64,000 nucleotides of DNA from Nocardia flavorosea NBRC 108225 (GCF_001613385.1 NZ_BDCG01000019.1:62001-126000); one strand, 5' to 3'; positions 34,036 through 46,265 are shown, numbered from the stretch's first letter. A program made the numbers and translations. Notes: generated by a model not told the origin, from the letters alone.

Positions 34036-34057
34036 GTTGAGTCGGGATAGCTCAACT
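34036..34057. promoter_or_regulatory. HAIR-like operator (HspR) upstream of lon
   Basis: GTTGAG and CTCAAC arms, nine bases apart, resemble the HAIR consensus CTTGAGT-N7-ACTCAAG bound by the heat-shock repressor HspR. It ends 17 bases before the GTG start, so it would overlap the promoter or transcription start. Confidence 0.6.
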
Positions 34058-34073
34058 ATTGGAGGTTGTGTTC

Positions 34074-36548
<2,475 letters not shown>

Positions 36549-36559
36549 CACCGCCGCTC

Positions 36560-36593
36560 GGGCCGCGGTAGCCGCCACCGGCTACCGCGGCCC
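36560..36593. terminator. Hairpin terminator after lon
   Basis: Exact 15-base arms beginning GGGCCGCGGTAGCCG with loop CCAC, 11 bases after the lon stop. Confidence 0.85.
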
Positions 36594-36860
36594 GTTCGTG
36601 TTTCCGCGCGAAAGGTCCGCCCGGGTAGTAGTGGCCGGGCCGGCGAGTCGGGGCAGCGAATTCCGCTCCGCCGTTCGGTTCCTTCCCCGCATCCGGCGGT
36701 CACGACACGGTCATCGCCGCCCGCGAATTCCTGACGGTTCGGTGACGCCGGCTCCGCGCCTCTTCCGGAACCGTGCCCGCAATGAAACCATCCGCAGCGA
36801 GGCAGTACGACGACACCGAGGCAGGCGGGCACATGGCCCGATGGCGGAACGAGGGTGCTG
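36594..36860. other. Intergenic stretch upstream of the molybdoenzyme gene
   Basis: No gene was recognised. It probably holds the promoter of the next gene. Confidence 0.4.
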
Positions 36861-38447
36861 ATGCAGGATGTACCGGATTCACCCGGAATCGCGCAACGAT
36901 CCCGGGAGCCGGCGGGTGAACCCACGCCCGGGGTTGTCGCGGCGGGCCTGTGCGGTCTCGCGGCCGCCGGGATGGTGCTCGGTATCGCGGAACTGTTCGC
37001 AGGACTGATCGACCCGGATGCCTCGCCGTTCGTCTCGACCGGTGCCACGGTAGTCGACTACACGCCGAAAGCACTGCGTGAGTTCGCCATCGAACAATTC
37101 GGCACCGCCGACAAAGCCGTGCTGTTCGTATCGATGAGTGTGGTGATGGCGGTGCTCGCGGTCGCCGTGGGCCTGCTGGAACGGCGGCGGCCGTACGGAA
37201 GTGCGCTGCTGATCGCCTTCGGGCTGCTCGTCTGCGTGGCAGTGCTGGGACGGCCCAACGCCACTGCGGTATTCGTGATTCCGATCCTGGTCGGTAGCGC
37301 GGCGGGGATTGTCACACTGCGCTATCTGATCACGCGGGCACCGAACCCGGAGCCCACGGACGAGGTATCGGCCGCCGACCCGTCCCGGCGCCGGTTCCTC
37401 GTACTGGTCGCCGGTGCCGCCGCGGTAGCAGCCGGAAGCGCGGCCGCCGGACGCTGGGTCGGTGAGCGAATGCGGGCCGTAACCGCCGATCTGGAGCGTT
37501 TCGTGTTGCCGCGTCCGGTGACCGCGGCTGCCCCGCCACCACCGGGTACCGATCCGCCGGTCCGCGGGCTCACCGAATTCATCACGCCCAACGACACGTT
37601 CTACCGGATCGACACCGCCCTGCGAATTCCGGCGGTGACCAGCGAGGACTGGCGGCTGCGAATCCACGGCATGGTGGACCGTGAGATCGAACTGACCATG
37701 GACGAGCTACGCCGCCGGCCGGCCGTGGAAAAGACGATCACCTTGACCTGCGTCTCCAATGAGGTAGGCGGAGACCTGGCCGGTAACGCCCGCTGGATCG
37801 GCTACCCGCTGGCGGACTTGCTCGCCGAGGCCGGTGTTCGCCCCGACGCGGATATGGTGCTGTCCACCAGCGCCGACGGATTCACCGCCGGAACACCGGT
37901 AGCGGCCCTCACCGACGGTCGCGACGCGCTGCTGGCCGTCGGTATGAACGGCGCACCCCTACCGGTCGAGCACGGTTATCCGGCCCGGCTCGTGGTTCCA
38001 GGGCTCTACGGCTACGTCAGCGCGACCAAATGGGTGGTCGACCTGGAGATCACCAGATTCGACAGGGCCCAGGCGTACTGGACCCGCCGCGGCTGGTCGG
38101 CGCGCGGCCCGATCAAAACCGCCTCACGAATCGACGTACCCACCCCGTTCGCGAAAATCGCACCCGGGCCGGCTGTTGTCGCGGGTGTGGCCTGGGCCCA
38201 GCAGCGCGGTATCGCCGCCGTCGAAGTCCAGGTCGACAACGACCCGTGGCAGCCCGCCGAACTCGCGCCGGAATACTCCTCGGACACGTGGCGCCAGTGG
38301 ACCTGGCGCTGGAACGCGGTCCCCGGCGACCACACCCTGCGAGTCCGCGCCACCGACGGTGAAGGCCGTGTACAGACCGAACAGCGTGCCGATCCGGTCC
38401 CCGACGGCGCCACCGGCTGGCACACCCGAACCTTCCGGGTCGAGTAA
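36861..38447 (+). CDS. Membrane-anchored sulfite-oxidase-family molybdopterin protein
   Basis: A 528-residue protein. Four membrane helices occupy roughly residues 20-165 (GVVAAGLCGLAAAGMVLGI, AVLFVSMSVVMAVLAVAVG, ALLIAFGLLVCVAVLG, VFVIPILVGSAAGIVTL). SRRRFLVLVAGAAAVAAGS is a twin-arginine-like or fifth anchor segment. The molybdopterin domain follows with FYRIDTALRIP, TLTCVSNEVGGDLAGNARW (Cys ligand of molybdenum), GYPARLVVPGLYGY and WVVDLEITRFD, then a Moco dimerisation domain ending in WTWRWNAVPGDHTLRVRA. Typical of actinobacterial oxidoreductases acting outside the membrane; substrate unknown. ATG 36861 has GAGGG upstream. Confidence 0.9.
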   Translation: MQDVPDSPGIAQRSREPAGEPTPGVVAAGLCGLAAAGMVLGIAELFAGLIDPDASPFVSTGATVVDYTPKALREFAIEQFGTADKAVLFVSMSVVMAVLAVAVGLLERRRPYGSALLIAFGLLVCVAVLGRPNATAVFVIPILVGSAAGIVTLRYLITRAPNPEPTDEVSAADPSRRRFLVLVAGAAAVAAGSAAAGRWVGERMRAVTADLERFVLPRPVTAAAPPPPGTDPPVRGLTEFITPNDTFYRIDTALRIPAVTSEDWRLRIHGMVDREIELTMDELRRRPAVEKTITLTCVSNEVGGDLAGNARWIGYPLADLLAEAGVRPDADMVLSTSADGFTAGTPVAALTDGRDALLAVGMNGAPLPVEHGYPARLVVPGLYGYVSATKWVVDLEITRFDRAQAYWTRRGWSARGPIKTASRIDVPTPFAKIAPGPAVVAGVAWAQQRGIAAVEVQVDNDPWQPAELAPEYSSDTWRQWTWRWNAVPGDHTLRVRATDGEGRVQTEQRADPVPDGATGWHTRTFRVE

Positions 38448-38491
38448 GTGCCACTGGCATTCTGGTGGGAACTCGCAGCCCCATAAGAAAT

Positions 38492-38530
38492 ACGAAGGCC
38501 GGCACCCGGGGCGCGGGTGCCGGCCTTCGT
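38492..38530. terminator. Long hairpin terminator
   Basis: Exact 17-base arms (ACGAAGGCCGGCACCCG and its complement) around GGGCG, 45 bases after the molybdoenzyme stop. It also faces the small minus-strand frame at 38554. Confidence 0.85.
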
Positions 38531-38553
38531 AGTGCCCGTAGCCGGCCATTGAG

Positions 38554-38676
38554 CTACTTGTCGTAGACGTAGCGGACCGGGTTCTGGCTGCGCGACCGTT
38601 CGTCGTCCGCGAAGACACTGCCGATGAGTACGTCACCGTCGATGAGGGTCGCCCACAAGCTCGAAGCGGTCGTCAT
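38554..38676 (-). CDS. Possible small protein or gene fragment
   Basis: A 40-residue minus-strand frame reading SLWATLIDGDVLIGSVFAD and ending NPVRYVYDK. The sequence looks like real protein with good codon use, but there is no clear ribosome-binding site and no family was recognised. It may be the end of a degraded gene. Confidence 0.35.
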   Translation of the reverse strand: MTTASSLWATLIDGDVLIGSVFADDERSRSQNPVRYVYDK

Positions 38677-38770
38677 GCCGAATGAGGCCGCGCAGGTCAG
38701 CGATGGCACGAGAGGGCTCCGGGACGGTTTCGGGCTCCCGGCGGCCGCTGCGCGGCGTCCGGTTGTGGTT

Positions 38771-40651
38771 TCAGGCTGCGGCCGGTTCCGGTGCGCCGGC
38801 GAACTGGGTGCGGTAGAGCTCGGCGTAGCGACCGTTGGCTGCGAGCAGTTCCGGATGGGTTCCGCGTTCCACGATCTGCCCCGCTTCCACCACCAGGATC
38901 TGGTCCGCCGCGCGCACGGTGGAGAGGCGATGGGCGATCACCAGCGCGGTGCGGTCCTGCAATGCCTCGTTCAGCGCTGCCTGTACCGCCGCTTCGGATG
39001 TGGAATCCAATGAGGCAGTGGCTTCGTCGAGAATCACTACCCGCGGCTGTTTGAGCAGCAAGCGGGCGATGGTGAGGCGCTGGCGTTCGCCGCCGGAGAG
39101 CCGATAGCCGCGTTCGCCGACCACGGTATCCAGGCCGTCGGGTAGCGAGGCGATCAAATCGCCTAACCGGGCGCGGCTCAGCGCATCCCACAGCTGCTCC
39201 TCGTCCGCTTCGGGGGCCGCCAGTAGCAGGTTGGCCCGGATGGTGTCGTGGAACAGGTGGCCGTCCTGGGTAACCAGGCCCACCGTTTCCCGGATCGAGG
39301 CGGTGCTCAACTCGCGAACATCGGTGCCGCCCAGCCGTACCGAACCCGAATCGACATCGTAGAGTCGCGAAACCAGCTGGGCGATGGTCGATTTACCGGC
39401 TCCGGAGGAACCTACGAGGGCGATGAGTTCGCCGGGTTCGGCGCTCAGGCTGATTCCGTGCAGCACCTCCTCGCCACCGCGGGTGTCCAGGGTCGCGACC
39501 TCCTCGAGCGAAGCCAGCGAGACCTTGTCCGCGGCGGGATAGCCGAAGCGCACATCGTCGAATTCCACCGCGACGCCACCGGCCGGGACCGGTCGCGCAT
39601 CCGGCGCGTCCTCGATCAGCGGTTTCAGATCGAGGACTTCGAAGACGCGCTCGAAACTGACCAGCGCCGACATGACCTCCATCCGGGCGCTGGCGAGCGC
39701 GGTGAGCGGCGAGTACAGCCTGGTCAGCAGCAACGACAGGGCTACGACCGCCCCGGCGTCGAGCTGCCCGCGCAGCGCGTACCAGCCACCCAGTCCGTAT
39801 ACCAGTGCCACCGCGAGCGCGGAGACCAGCGTCAACGCCGTGACGAACACGGTTTGCAGCATGGCGGTGCGAACACCGATATCGCGTACCCGCCGCGCGC
39901 GTAGCGCGAATTCGCCGGACTCCTGATCCGGGCGGCCGAACAGTTTCACCAGGGTAGCGCCCGGTGCCGAGAAGCGTTCGGTCATCTGGGTGCTCATGGC
40001 CGCGTTCAGGCCGGCGGCCTCACGCTGGATATCGGCCAGCCGGTCACCCATCCGCCGGGCCGGTATCACGAATACCGGTAGCAACAGCAGGGCGAGCAGG
40101 GTGATCTGCCAGGACAGCTGGAGCATCACCACCAGAGTGAGGATGACGGTCACCAGATTGGCGACCACTCCGGAGAGGGTGTCGCTGAAGGCGCGCTGGG
40201 CGCCGATCACATCGTTGTTCAGGCGGCTGACCAGCGCGCCCGTCCGGGTGCGGGTGAAGAACGCGATCGGCATGCGCTGGACGTGATCGAACACGGCGGT
40301 GCGCAGATCCAGGATCAGCCCTTCCCCGATACGGGCCGAAAGCCACCGGATCGCCAGACCCAGTCCGGCATCGAGAACGGCGAGGCCCGCAATGGCAAGC
40401 GCCAGCATGATCACCGTCCGGGCGGCGGATCCGTCGATGATCTCGTCGACCACCCGGCCCGCCAGCAGTGGTGTGGCCACCGCGAGTACCGCCGCCACGA
40501 CGCTCAGTACCAGGAACGCGGCCATCCGGCGCCGGTGCGACCGCGCGAATCCCAGGATTCGCCGCGCCGTGGCGAGGCTGAACGCCCGCTGTTCCTCAGG
40601 GGCGTGCATACGCCGGTACATCTGATCCCAGGCAACCGATTCCATGCTCAT
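38771..40651 (-). CDS. ABC exporter, fused permease and ATPase
   Basis: A 626-residue half-transporter. Six membrane helices lie in residues of about 35-330 (AAFLVLSVVAAVLAVATPL, TVIMLALAIAGLAVLDAGL, and so on). The ATPase has Walker A ALVGSSGAGKSTIAQLV, signature LSGGERQRLTIARLLL and Walker B VVILDEATASLDS. It works as a dimer, probably a homodimer since no partner gene is adjacent. ATG 40651 follows GGAAGGACATGTCGG. The substrate cannot be predicted; lipids or drugs are typical for this subfamily. Confidence 0.92.
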   Translation of the reverse strand: MSMESVAWDQMYRRMHAPEEQRAFSLATARRILGFARSHRRRMAAFLVLSVVAAVLAVATPLLAGRVVDEIIDGSAARTVIMLALAIAGLAVLDAGLGLAIRWLSARIGEGLILDLRTAVFDHVQRMPIAFFTRTRTGALVSRLNNDVIGAQRAFSDTLSGVVANLVTVILTLVVMLQLSWQITLLALLLLPVFVIPARRMGDRLADIQREAAGLNAAMSTQMTERFSAPGATLVKLFGRPDQESGEFALRARRVRDIGVRTAMLQTVFVTALTLVSALAVALVYGLGGWYALRGQLDAGAVVALSLLLTRLYSPLTALASARMEVMSALVSFERVFEVLDLKPLIEDAPDARPVPAGGVAVEFDDVRFGYPAADKVSLASLEEVATLDTRGGEEVLHGISLSAEPGELIALVGSSGAGKSTIAQLVSRLYDVDSGSVRLGGTDVRELSTASIRETVGLVTQDGHLFHDTIRANLLLAAPEADEEQLWDALSRARLGDLIASLPDGLDTVVGERGYRLSGGERQRLTIARLLLKQPRVVILDEATASLDSTSEAAVQAALNEALQDRTALVIAHRLSTVRAADQILVVEAGQIVERGTHPELLAANGRYAELYRTQFAGAPEPAAA

Positions 40652-40724
40652 CCGACATGTCCTTCCGCTCCGGAGCCGATTCAACTCCAGTGCACCGACA
40701 CTAAAAGCTCAACCTTTATTTAGG

Positions 40725-41810
40725 TCAAGCTGCCGGGCCGGGAACGGGTGCCAGTTCGAGCCGGACACCGAGCAGCCGGATCGGACGGTCCAGCGGAAAC
40801 CGGTCCAGAATGCGCAACGCGGTATCGACGATGGTCGCAACATCCGTTGTGGGCTCGGCCAGTTTCGACTGTTTACTGCGGGTATAGAAGGTGCTGGTCC
40901 GCACCGTGACCGCCACCCGGACCGCTATCCGGCCCGCCGCGGCGATCTCCGCGGTGACCTCCGCCGCCAGCCGCTCGACCTGCGCGCGAATCTCGTCACG
41001 CTCGGTGAGGTCGCGCGGGAAGGTCTCCGATCTGCTGCGGCCCACCGCCGGCGGCGGTTTGGTCACGATCTCGGTATCACCGGCCCCACGCCCCATGACC
41101 CACAGGTAAGGGCCGTTGGTGGGCCCGAACTCGGCGGCCAGCACCGACCGGTCCGCCGCCATCAGATCGCCGATCGTGTGAATATCCAATTCGGCCAGGC
41201 GGGCCGCGATCCGGGTACCGATTCCCCACAGCGCGTTCGTCGGCCGGTGCGCCATCACCTGCGACCAGTTCGCCGCGGTCAGCCGGAACATGCCCGTGTG
41301 GGCGCCCGGTTGCTCGGCCGCCGTATCGGCGGATTTACCGACAGATTTCGCAAACCCGGTGGCCAGTTTGGCGGTCAGCTTGTTGTCCCCGATACCCACC
41401 GCGCAGGTCAGGCCGAGTTCGGCGACCCCAGTGCGGATCGCGGCGGCGAGGCTCTCCGGGGCGTCGGTCTCGGCCGCCACGAACGCCTCGTCCCAGCCCC
41501 ACACTTCCACCTGGTCGGTGAAAGTGCGCAGCAGTGCCATGACCTGCTCCGAAGCCTCGTCGTAGCTGGCTGGATCCAGCGGCAGGAAAACCCCTTCGGG
41601 ACATTTGCGCGCAGCCGTCCGCAACGGCATCCCGGCCCGGATCCCGTAGGCCCGAGCCGGGTACGAAGCGCAGGTCACAACCTTGCGGGGTTCCTCGGGG
41701 TCCCCATTCCCGCCCACGATCACCGGCAGCCCGCGTAGTTCGGGATGCCGCCGGAATTCCACCGCGGCCTGGAATTGGTCGAGGTCGACATGCAACAGCC
41801 ATCTGGCCAC
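40725..41810 (-). CDS. dinB: DNA polymerase IV (Y family)
   Basis: A 361-residue Y-family polymerase. Signatures are LLHVDLDQFQAAVEFRRHP, VVTCASYPARAYGIRAGMP and VEVWGWDEAFVAA, which replaces the usual S-I-D-E-A and is characteristic of actinobacterial DinB2-type enzymes. Later come TCAVGIGDNKLTAKLATGF, NALWGIGTRIAARLAELDI (helix-hairpin-helix) and a little-finger domain. DLD and the D-E pair supply metal binding. GTG 41810 is the family-typical start (VARWLLHVD); GGAGGAG lies somewhat far upstream, so a TTG at 41840 is possible. It replicates past damaged bases. Confidence 0.92.
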   Translation of the reverse strand: MARWLLHVDLDQFQAAVEFRRHPELRGLPVIVGGNGDPEEPRKVVTCASYPARAYGIRAGMPLRTAARKCPEGVFLPLDPASYDEASEQVMALLRTFTDQVEVWGWDEAFVAAETDAPESLAAAIRTGVAELGLTCAVGIGDNKLTAKLATGFAKSVGKSADTAAEQPGAHTGMFRLTAANWSQVMAHRPTNALWGIGTRIAARLAELDIHTIGDLMAADRSVLAAEFGPTNGPYLWVMGRGAGDTEIVTKPPPAVGRSRSETFPRDLTERDEIRAQVERLAAEVTAEIAAAGRIAVRVAVTVRTSTFYTRSKQSKLAEPTTDVATIVDTALRILDRFPLDRPIRLLGVRLELAPVPGPAA

Positions 41811-42155
41811 GTATGCAGTCTTACTCCTCCCGGGTGACAACCGGGGGATATCACCGGGCGCGGGCTACACATTCGCTGTACCTGCGGACGTCGTCGTAGC
41901 ACCGGTGCGAGGGGCTTGGAGGTGAGGGGCATGCAGGTCCGCCGACCGGCGGCCGAGAGCCCGCCGGGCGGTCCCGTCCGACCGGGGACGTGGCAGGTCC
42001 ACCGGGTGACCGGCCCGGAGTAGCCCGGCGGGGGCCCGGCAGGTCCGCCGAGGCGGCAAACTGGGGTCACACCGCCGGGCACCGGGCGCGGCTCCACCGA
42101 GTGGCGCGTTCGCAGAGCCGACGCGGCGCACGCGCTCACCGACCGAAAGGCGAAG
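41811..42155. other. GC-rich divergent intergenic region with three short repeats
   Basis: GCAGGTCCRCCG occurs at 41933, 41993 and 42039 in the same orientation. A 30-codon frame from 41931 has a good GGAGGTGAGGGGC before its ATG but no recognisable product. It contains the promoters of dinB and the thioesterase gene. Confidence 0.4.
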
Positions 42156-42596
42156 ATGTCCGATCCAGCCCCGCTCGATTTCGACCTGGCCGCGAAAGTG
42201 CTGGCCGCCCAGCCGTTCGCGAACCTGGTCGGCACCGAGCTCGCCGCCTTCGAAACCGGTTCCGCGACCCTGATCGTGCCGATCCGTCCGGAGCTCACAC
42301 AGCAGTTCGGGTATGTCCACGGCGGAGTGCTGTCCTACCTGGCCGATAACTCGATCACCTTTGCCGCCGGAACCGTACTCGGCGCGAACGTGCTCACCGG
42401 CGGTTTCTCGGTCACCTACCTGCGACCGGCCCGCGGCGAACGCCTGCGCGCCGTCGCCGCGGTCACCGGGTCCACGCGGCGCCAGGCCGTGGTGAGCTGC
42501 GTGATCACCGCCGAATCGGCGGGTTCCGATCCCGTACAGTGCGCGCTCGCCCAGGGCACCGTGCGCTCCGTCGAACGAGATCTCGGCGACTCCTGA
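42156..42596 (+). CDS. PaaI-type hotdog thioesterase
   Basis: A 146-residue hotdog protein: FANLVGTELAAFETGSATL, QQFGYVHGGVLSYLADNSI, ANVLTGGFSVTYLRPARG. The HGG motif and the following Asp in ADN are the usual active-site elements of the PaaI/YbgC group. Such enzymes hydrolyse acyl- or aryl-CoA thioesters as tetramers. The start is preceded by CGAAAGGCGAAG. It stands alone. Confidence 0.88.
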   Translation: MSDPAPLDFDLAAKVLAAQPFANLVGTELAAFETGSATLIVPIRPELTQQFGYVHGGVLSYLADNSITFAAGTVLGANVLTGGFSVTYLRPARGERLRAVAAVTGSTRRQAVVSCVITAESAGSDPVQCALAQGTVRSVERDLGDS

Positions 42597-43132
42597 CCCA
42601 CGCCGCGGCTACGCTCGGTGCTGTAAATTCCGGGCCCTCCGCCGGCCGTACTATCCTCCGGCCAGGTATTCCGAGCCGTGGTCGACGCGATCGAATCGGG
42701 TCGGTGTGTAGCACCGCGGGCGAAGCGTGACCTCGACCACGGCGCTCGCCGAGGTCACGACCGGAGCCCGTGACCGTTCCCGCCTGCGCCGCGAGCCGGG
42801 CGAGCCGAGCGCCGACAATCAGCGGACAGGTATCGAACAAGCCGAGTTCCCGGCCGGGTCTTCGGTAGTCGCACGCGCGGGTCTCCTGTACCGGCTGAGG
42901 ACGGATGACCACAAGGAGAGCCCCGGGCGTCCGGGGGCACCGGTGTGGCTCGGCCACGAAGTGACCGGCCTGCGGCGGGCCGACGGGAACCCGGAGGCTG
43001 GTGATGTGCGACCGGGGGACCGTGCGATGTCCGCGTGAGAACGCGGTGCGCCGAGGTATCGGCGTGTTCGGGGACCGGCATGGCCACGCGCAATTCGGGA
43101 GCGGAAACGAACGTGGGCCTAGGCTGGTCGTC
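42597..43132. other. Intergenic region with a small hairpin
   Basis: No gene was recognised in this 536-base region. An inverted repeat GTGACCTCG/CGAGGTCAC at 42727-42758 could end transcription. Just before 43133 the bases TAGGCT form a possible -10 element for a leaderless mRNA. Confidence 0.4.
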
Positions 43133-45937
43133 GTGACCGACGACGACAGGCGGCGGGATGCGCTCGGGCGGGAGCTGAGCACCCGGATCGGTGCGGATGC
43201 GGTGGATATCTCCCGTCGCCGCCGGGTGGAGTACTCCTCCGACGCATCGAACTACAGGGTCCTGCCGGAAGTGGTCGTGTTTCCGCGCAGGGACGCGGAT
43301 GTGGTGGCGGCGCTGGAGTTCGCCCGTTCCGAAGGACTGCCCTTCACCTCGCGCGGCGGCGGAACTTCCGTGGCAGGCAATGCCGTCGGACCCGGCATCG
43401 TCTGCGATTTCAGCAGGCATATGAACGGTATCGCCGAGATCGACCCGCAACGGCGGACCGCGCGGGTGCAGCCCGGCGTGGTTCTCGCCGATCTGCAGCG
43501 CCGGGCCCGCGCGCACGGGTTGCGATTCGGTCCGGACCCGTCCACGCAGGATCGCTGCACCCTCGGCGGGATGATCGGCAACAACGCCTGCGGACCGCAT
43601 GCCATCGCCTGGGGACGAACCTCTGATCGCGTTCGTGAGCTGCGGATTCTCGACGGAAACGGAACTGAGCGCCGGCTTGCCGGCGATTTGGCCGCGATCC
43701 CCGGATTACCCCAATTCACCGGCGCCTCGCTCGCAGTTCTGCGTACCGATCTCGGCCGGTTCGACCGCCAGGCCTCCGGCTACGGTCTGGAGTATCTGCT
43801 TCCGGAGCGGGGTAGCTCGCTCGCCGGGGCGTTCGTCGGCACCGAGGGCACATGCGGTGTGCTGCTGGACGCCGAAGTGGAACTGGTACCGATACCTGCC
43901 GCGACCCTGCTCGTGGTCCTCGGTTACCAGGATCTGGCGACCGCGGCCGACGATATCGCCGCGGTGGTCTCGGTGGCGCCGGTAGCGGTGGAGGGTATCG
44001 ATGCGCGCCTGGTCGATATGGTGCGGGCCCACGGCCGGCGCGTACCGGATCTTCCGCGCGGTCAGGGCTGGTTGTTCGTCGAACTGGCGGGTGGTGGTCC
44101 GTCCGAGGCCCGGGCGGCCGCCGACCGGTTGTGCCGTACGGCCGGTGCTCTCGACGTCCGCGTGATCGAGGACCCCGGCGCCGCCGCGGCACTATGGCGG
44201 ATCCGCGCCGACGGTGCCGGCCTGGCGGGACGTACTCGCGACGGGCAACCCGCCTGGCCCGGCTGGGAAGATGCCGCCGTGCCGCCTGCTCGTCTGGGCG
44301 CCTACCTGCGGGATTTCGACGAGCTGATGGGAGAGTACAAGGTCGACGGTTTGCTCTATGGGCATATCGGCGACGGTTGTATGCATGTCCGGCTGGATCT
44401 GCCCCTCGCCGGCGCGCCCGACCGCTTCCGTGCCTTCCTGACCGATGCGGCACATCTGGTCGTACGTCACGGTGGTTCGCTCAGCGGTGAGCACGGCGAC
44501 GGACGGGCCCGTTCGGAACTGCTGGAGATCATGTACTCGCCCGAGGTCCGCGCCGTTTTCGCCGGGTTCAAGGCGCTGTTCGACCCGGCGGGTGTCCTCA
44601 ACCCGGGAGTGCTGGTGCAGCCTCGGCCGCTGGATGCCGATCTCCGGCTGCGTGGGCTGGGGCCTGTGGCGGCGGCCGGTGGTTTCGCGTTCGACGGCGA
44701 CGGTGGTGACCTGTCCACCGCGGTGCATCGCTGCGTAGGGGTGGGCAAATGCCGGGCCGACACCGGCGTTGCCGGCGGCTTCATGTGCCCGTCCTACCTC
44801 GCGACGGCCGATGAGAAGGACACCACCCGGGGGAGAGCTCGAGTGCTGCAGGAGGTGGTCCGGGGTGACCTGGACTGGTCCGCGCCTGCGGTGGCCGAAT
44901 CCCTGGACCTGTGCCTGTCCTGCCGGGCGTGCGGTTCCGACTGCCCGGCCGGCGTCGATATGGCGACCTACAAGTCCGAAACCCTGTACCGCCGCTACCG
45001 GGGGCGTCTCCGCCCGCGCGACCATTACGCGCTGGGTATGCTGCCGCGCTGGCTCGCCGGAGCGACTCGCCTGCCGCGTCTGGTGAACGCCGCGGGGCGG
45101 CTGGGGCCGTTGCGCCGCTGGGGTATGCGCGCGGCGGGCGCCGATCCGCGGCGTGCGGTGCCGGAGCTGGCCACTCGCCCGTTCCGGCGTATCTGGCGAA
45201 CGGAATCGTCGCGACAGCAGGTGCGAGCCCCGGAAGCGGGGACCGTGATGCTCTGGGTCGATACGTTCACGAATGCATTCGACCCGGAGATCGCGCAGGC
45301 CGCCGTAACCCTGCTGAACTCGCTGGGGTACCGGGTCGTACTGCCCGAGCGACAGGTGTGCTGCGGTCTGACCTGGATCAGTACCGGGCAACTGGATGGG
45401 GCACGTGCCCGGCTCCGCCGGACCCTCGATCAGCTCGACGCCCATGTCGGCGCCGGCGGACTGGTGATCGGCCTCGAACCGTCGTGTACGGCCGCGTTGC
45501 GCGCCGACCTACCGGAGCTGCTCCCCGACGACGCACGTGCCCGCCCGGTCGCTGCCGCCGTGCGCACGCTTGCCGAGTTCTTGCTGGCACAACCGGACTG
45601 GTGTCCGCCCAGCCGCCCCGAGCGAACGATCGTGGTGCAACCGCACTGCCATCACTATTCCGTTCTGGGCTTCGAACCGGATCGCCAGATATTTGCCCGA
45701 ATGGGTATGAATGTGACCGAAATCGCAGGCTGCTGCGGACTTGCCGGTAATTTCGGAATTCAGCAGGGGCACTACGAAATATCGGTGTCGGTGGCCGGAA
45801 ACGGATTGTTACCGGCGCTGGCGGGCGCATCCTCCGATGCCGTGTTCGTGGCCGACGGCTTCTCGTGTCGTACTCAGGCCGCCCAGCTGGCTGCGGGCCG
45901 CGGACGACATCTTGCACAGATCCTGTTGGGCCACTAG
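43133..45937 (+). CDS. FAD-linked oxidase/Fe-S protein (D-2-hydroxyacid dehydrogenase type)
   Basis: A 934-residue multidomain enzyme. The FAD-binding type 4 domain shows LPFTSRGGGTSVAGNAVGP and CTLGGMIGNNACGPHAI. The FAD-linked oxidase C-terminal domain ends with LLYGHIGDGCMHVRLDLPL and LSGEHGDGRARSELLE. A ferredoxin-like part has CVGVGKCRADTGVAGGFMC and LDLCLSCRACGSDCPAGVD, giving [4Fe-4S] ligands, and two CCG-type domains follow (VCCGLTWISTGQL; IAGCCGLAGNFGI). It probably oxidises D-lactate or D-2-hydroxyglutarate and passes electrons to the quinone pool. GTG 43133 starts the family-like sequence and seems leaderless. Confidence 0.92.
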   Translation: MTDDDRRRDALGRELSTRIGADAVDISRRRRVEYSSDASNYRVLPEVVVFPRRDADVVAALEFARSEGLPFTSRGGGTSVAGNAVGPGIVCDFSRHMNGIAEIDPQRRTARVQPGVVLADLQRRARAHGLRFGPDPSTQDRCTLGGMIGNNACGPHAIAWGRTSDRVRELRILDGNGTERRLAGDLAAIPGLPQFTGASLAVLRTDLGRFDRQASGYGLEYLLPERGSSLAGAFVGTEGTCGVLLDAEVELVPIPAATLLVVLGYQDLATAADDIAAVVSVAPVAVEGIDARLVDMVRAHGRRVPDLPRGQGWLFVELAGGGPSEARAAADRLCRTAGALDVRVIEDPGAAAALWRIRADGAGLAGRTRDGQPAWPGWEDAAVPPARLGAYLRDFDELMGEYKVDGLLYGHIGDGCMHVRLDLPLAGAPDRFRAFLTDAAHLVVRHGGSLSGEHGDGRARSELLEIMYSPEVRAVFAGFKALFDPAGVLNPGVLVQPRPLDADLRLRGLGPVAAAGGFAFDGDGGDLSTAVHRCVGVGKCRADTGVAGGFMCPSYLATADEKDTTRGRARVLQEVVRGDLDWSAPAVAESLDLCLSCRACGSDCPAGVDMATYKSETLYRRYRGRLRPRDHYALGMLPRWLAGATRLPRLVNAAGRLGPLRRWGMRAAGADPRRAVPELATRPFRRIWRTESSRQQVRAPEAGTVMLWVDTFTNAFDPEIAQAAVTLLNSLGYRVVLPERQVCCGLTWISTGQLDGARARLRRTLDQLDAHVGAGGLVIGLEPSCTAALRADLPELLPDDARARPVAAAVRTLAEFLLAQPDWCPPSRPERTIVVQPHCHHYSVLGFEPDRQIFARMGMNVTEIAGCCGLAGNFGIQQGHYEISVSVAGNGLLPALAGASSDAVFVADGFSCRTQAAQLAAGRGRHLAQILLGH

Positions 45938-46013
45938 TGATTTCGCGGACCCGAGGCGTCGGTCCGGGTATGCAGGTGGCCGGGCAGCAGGCCCGGTCAC
46001 CCGCCCGCGGAGA

Positions 46014-46118
46014 TCAGCTTCCGGACGGCAGCGTGCCCGGCTGGATTTCGTAACCGGAACTACCGGCGAAAACACTGCCCCATAGATCGAGCAGCCAATT
46101 GAGTGCCTCGGTGATCAT
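46014..46118 (-). CDS. 34-residue small protein
   Basis: MITEALNWLLDLWGSVFAG then SSGYEIQPGTLPSGS, preceded by an excellent GGAGGGTTTC. The N-terminal half is an amphipathic or membrane-associating helix. Codon use and the ribosome-binding site argue that it is translated. It lies in reverse orientation between two plus-strand genes; function unknown. Confidence 0.6.
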   Translation of the reverse strand: MITEALNWLLDLWGSVFAGSSGYEIQPGTLPSGS

Positions 46119-46265
46119 GAAACCCTCCAATCGTGGCGGCGGCCACATATTTGCTCAACTCGGGTCATATCGTCTCGCAAACCACCTGCGTTACCACGGA
46201 ACGAAACGACCGGGTTCCCGTTCTTGCGGGCGTGGTGTTCTCTGTTTTGCGGGCACAATGGCAGG

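Noticed and set aside
42505..43600. Minus-strand frames opposite the thioesterase/dehydrogenase intergenic region
   Set aside because: Arg/Pro-rich shadow composition and no motif.
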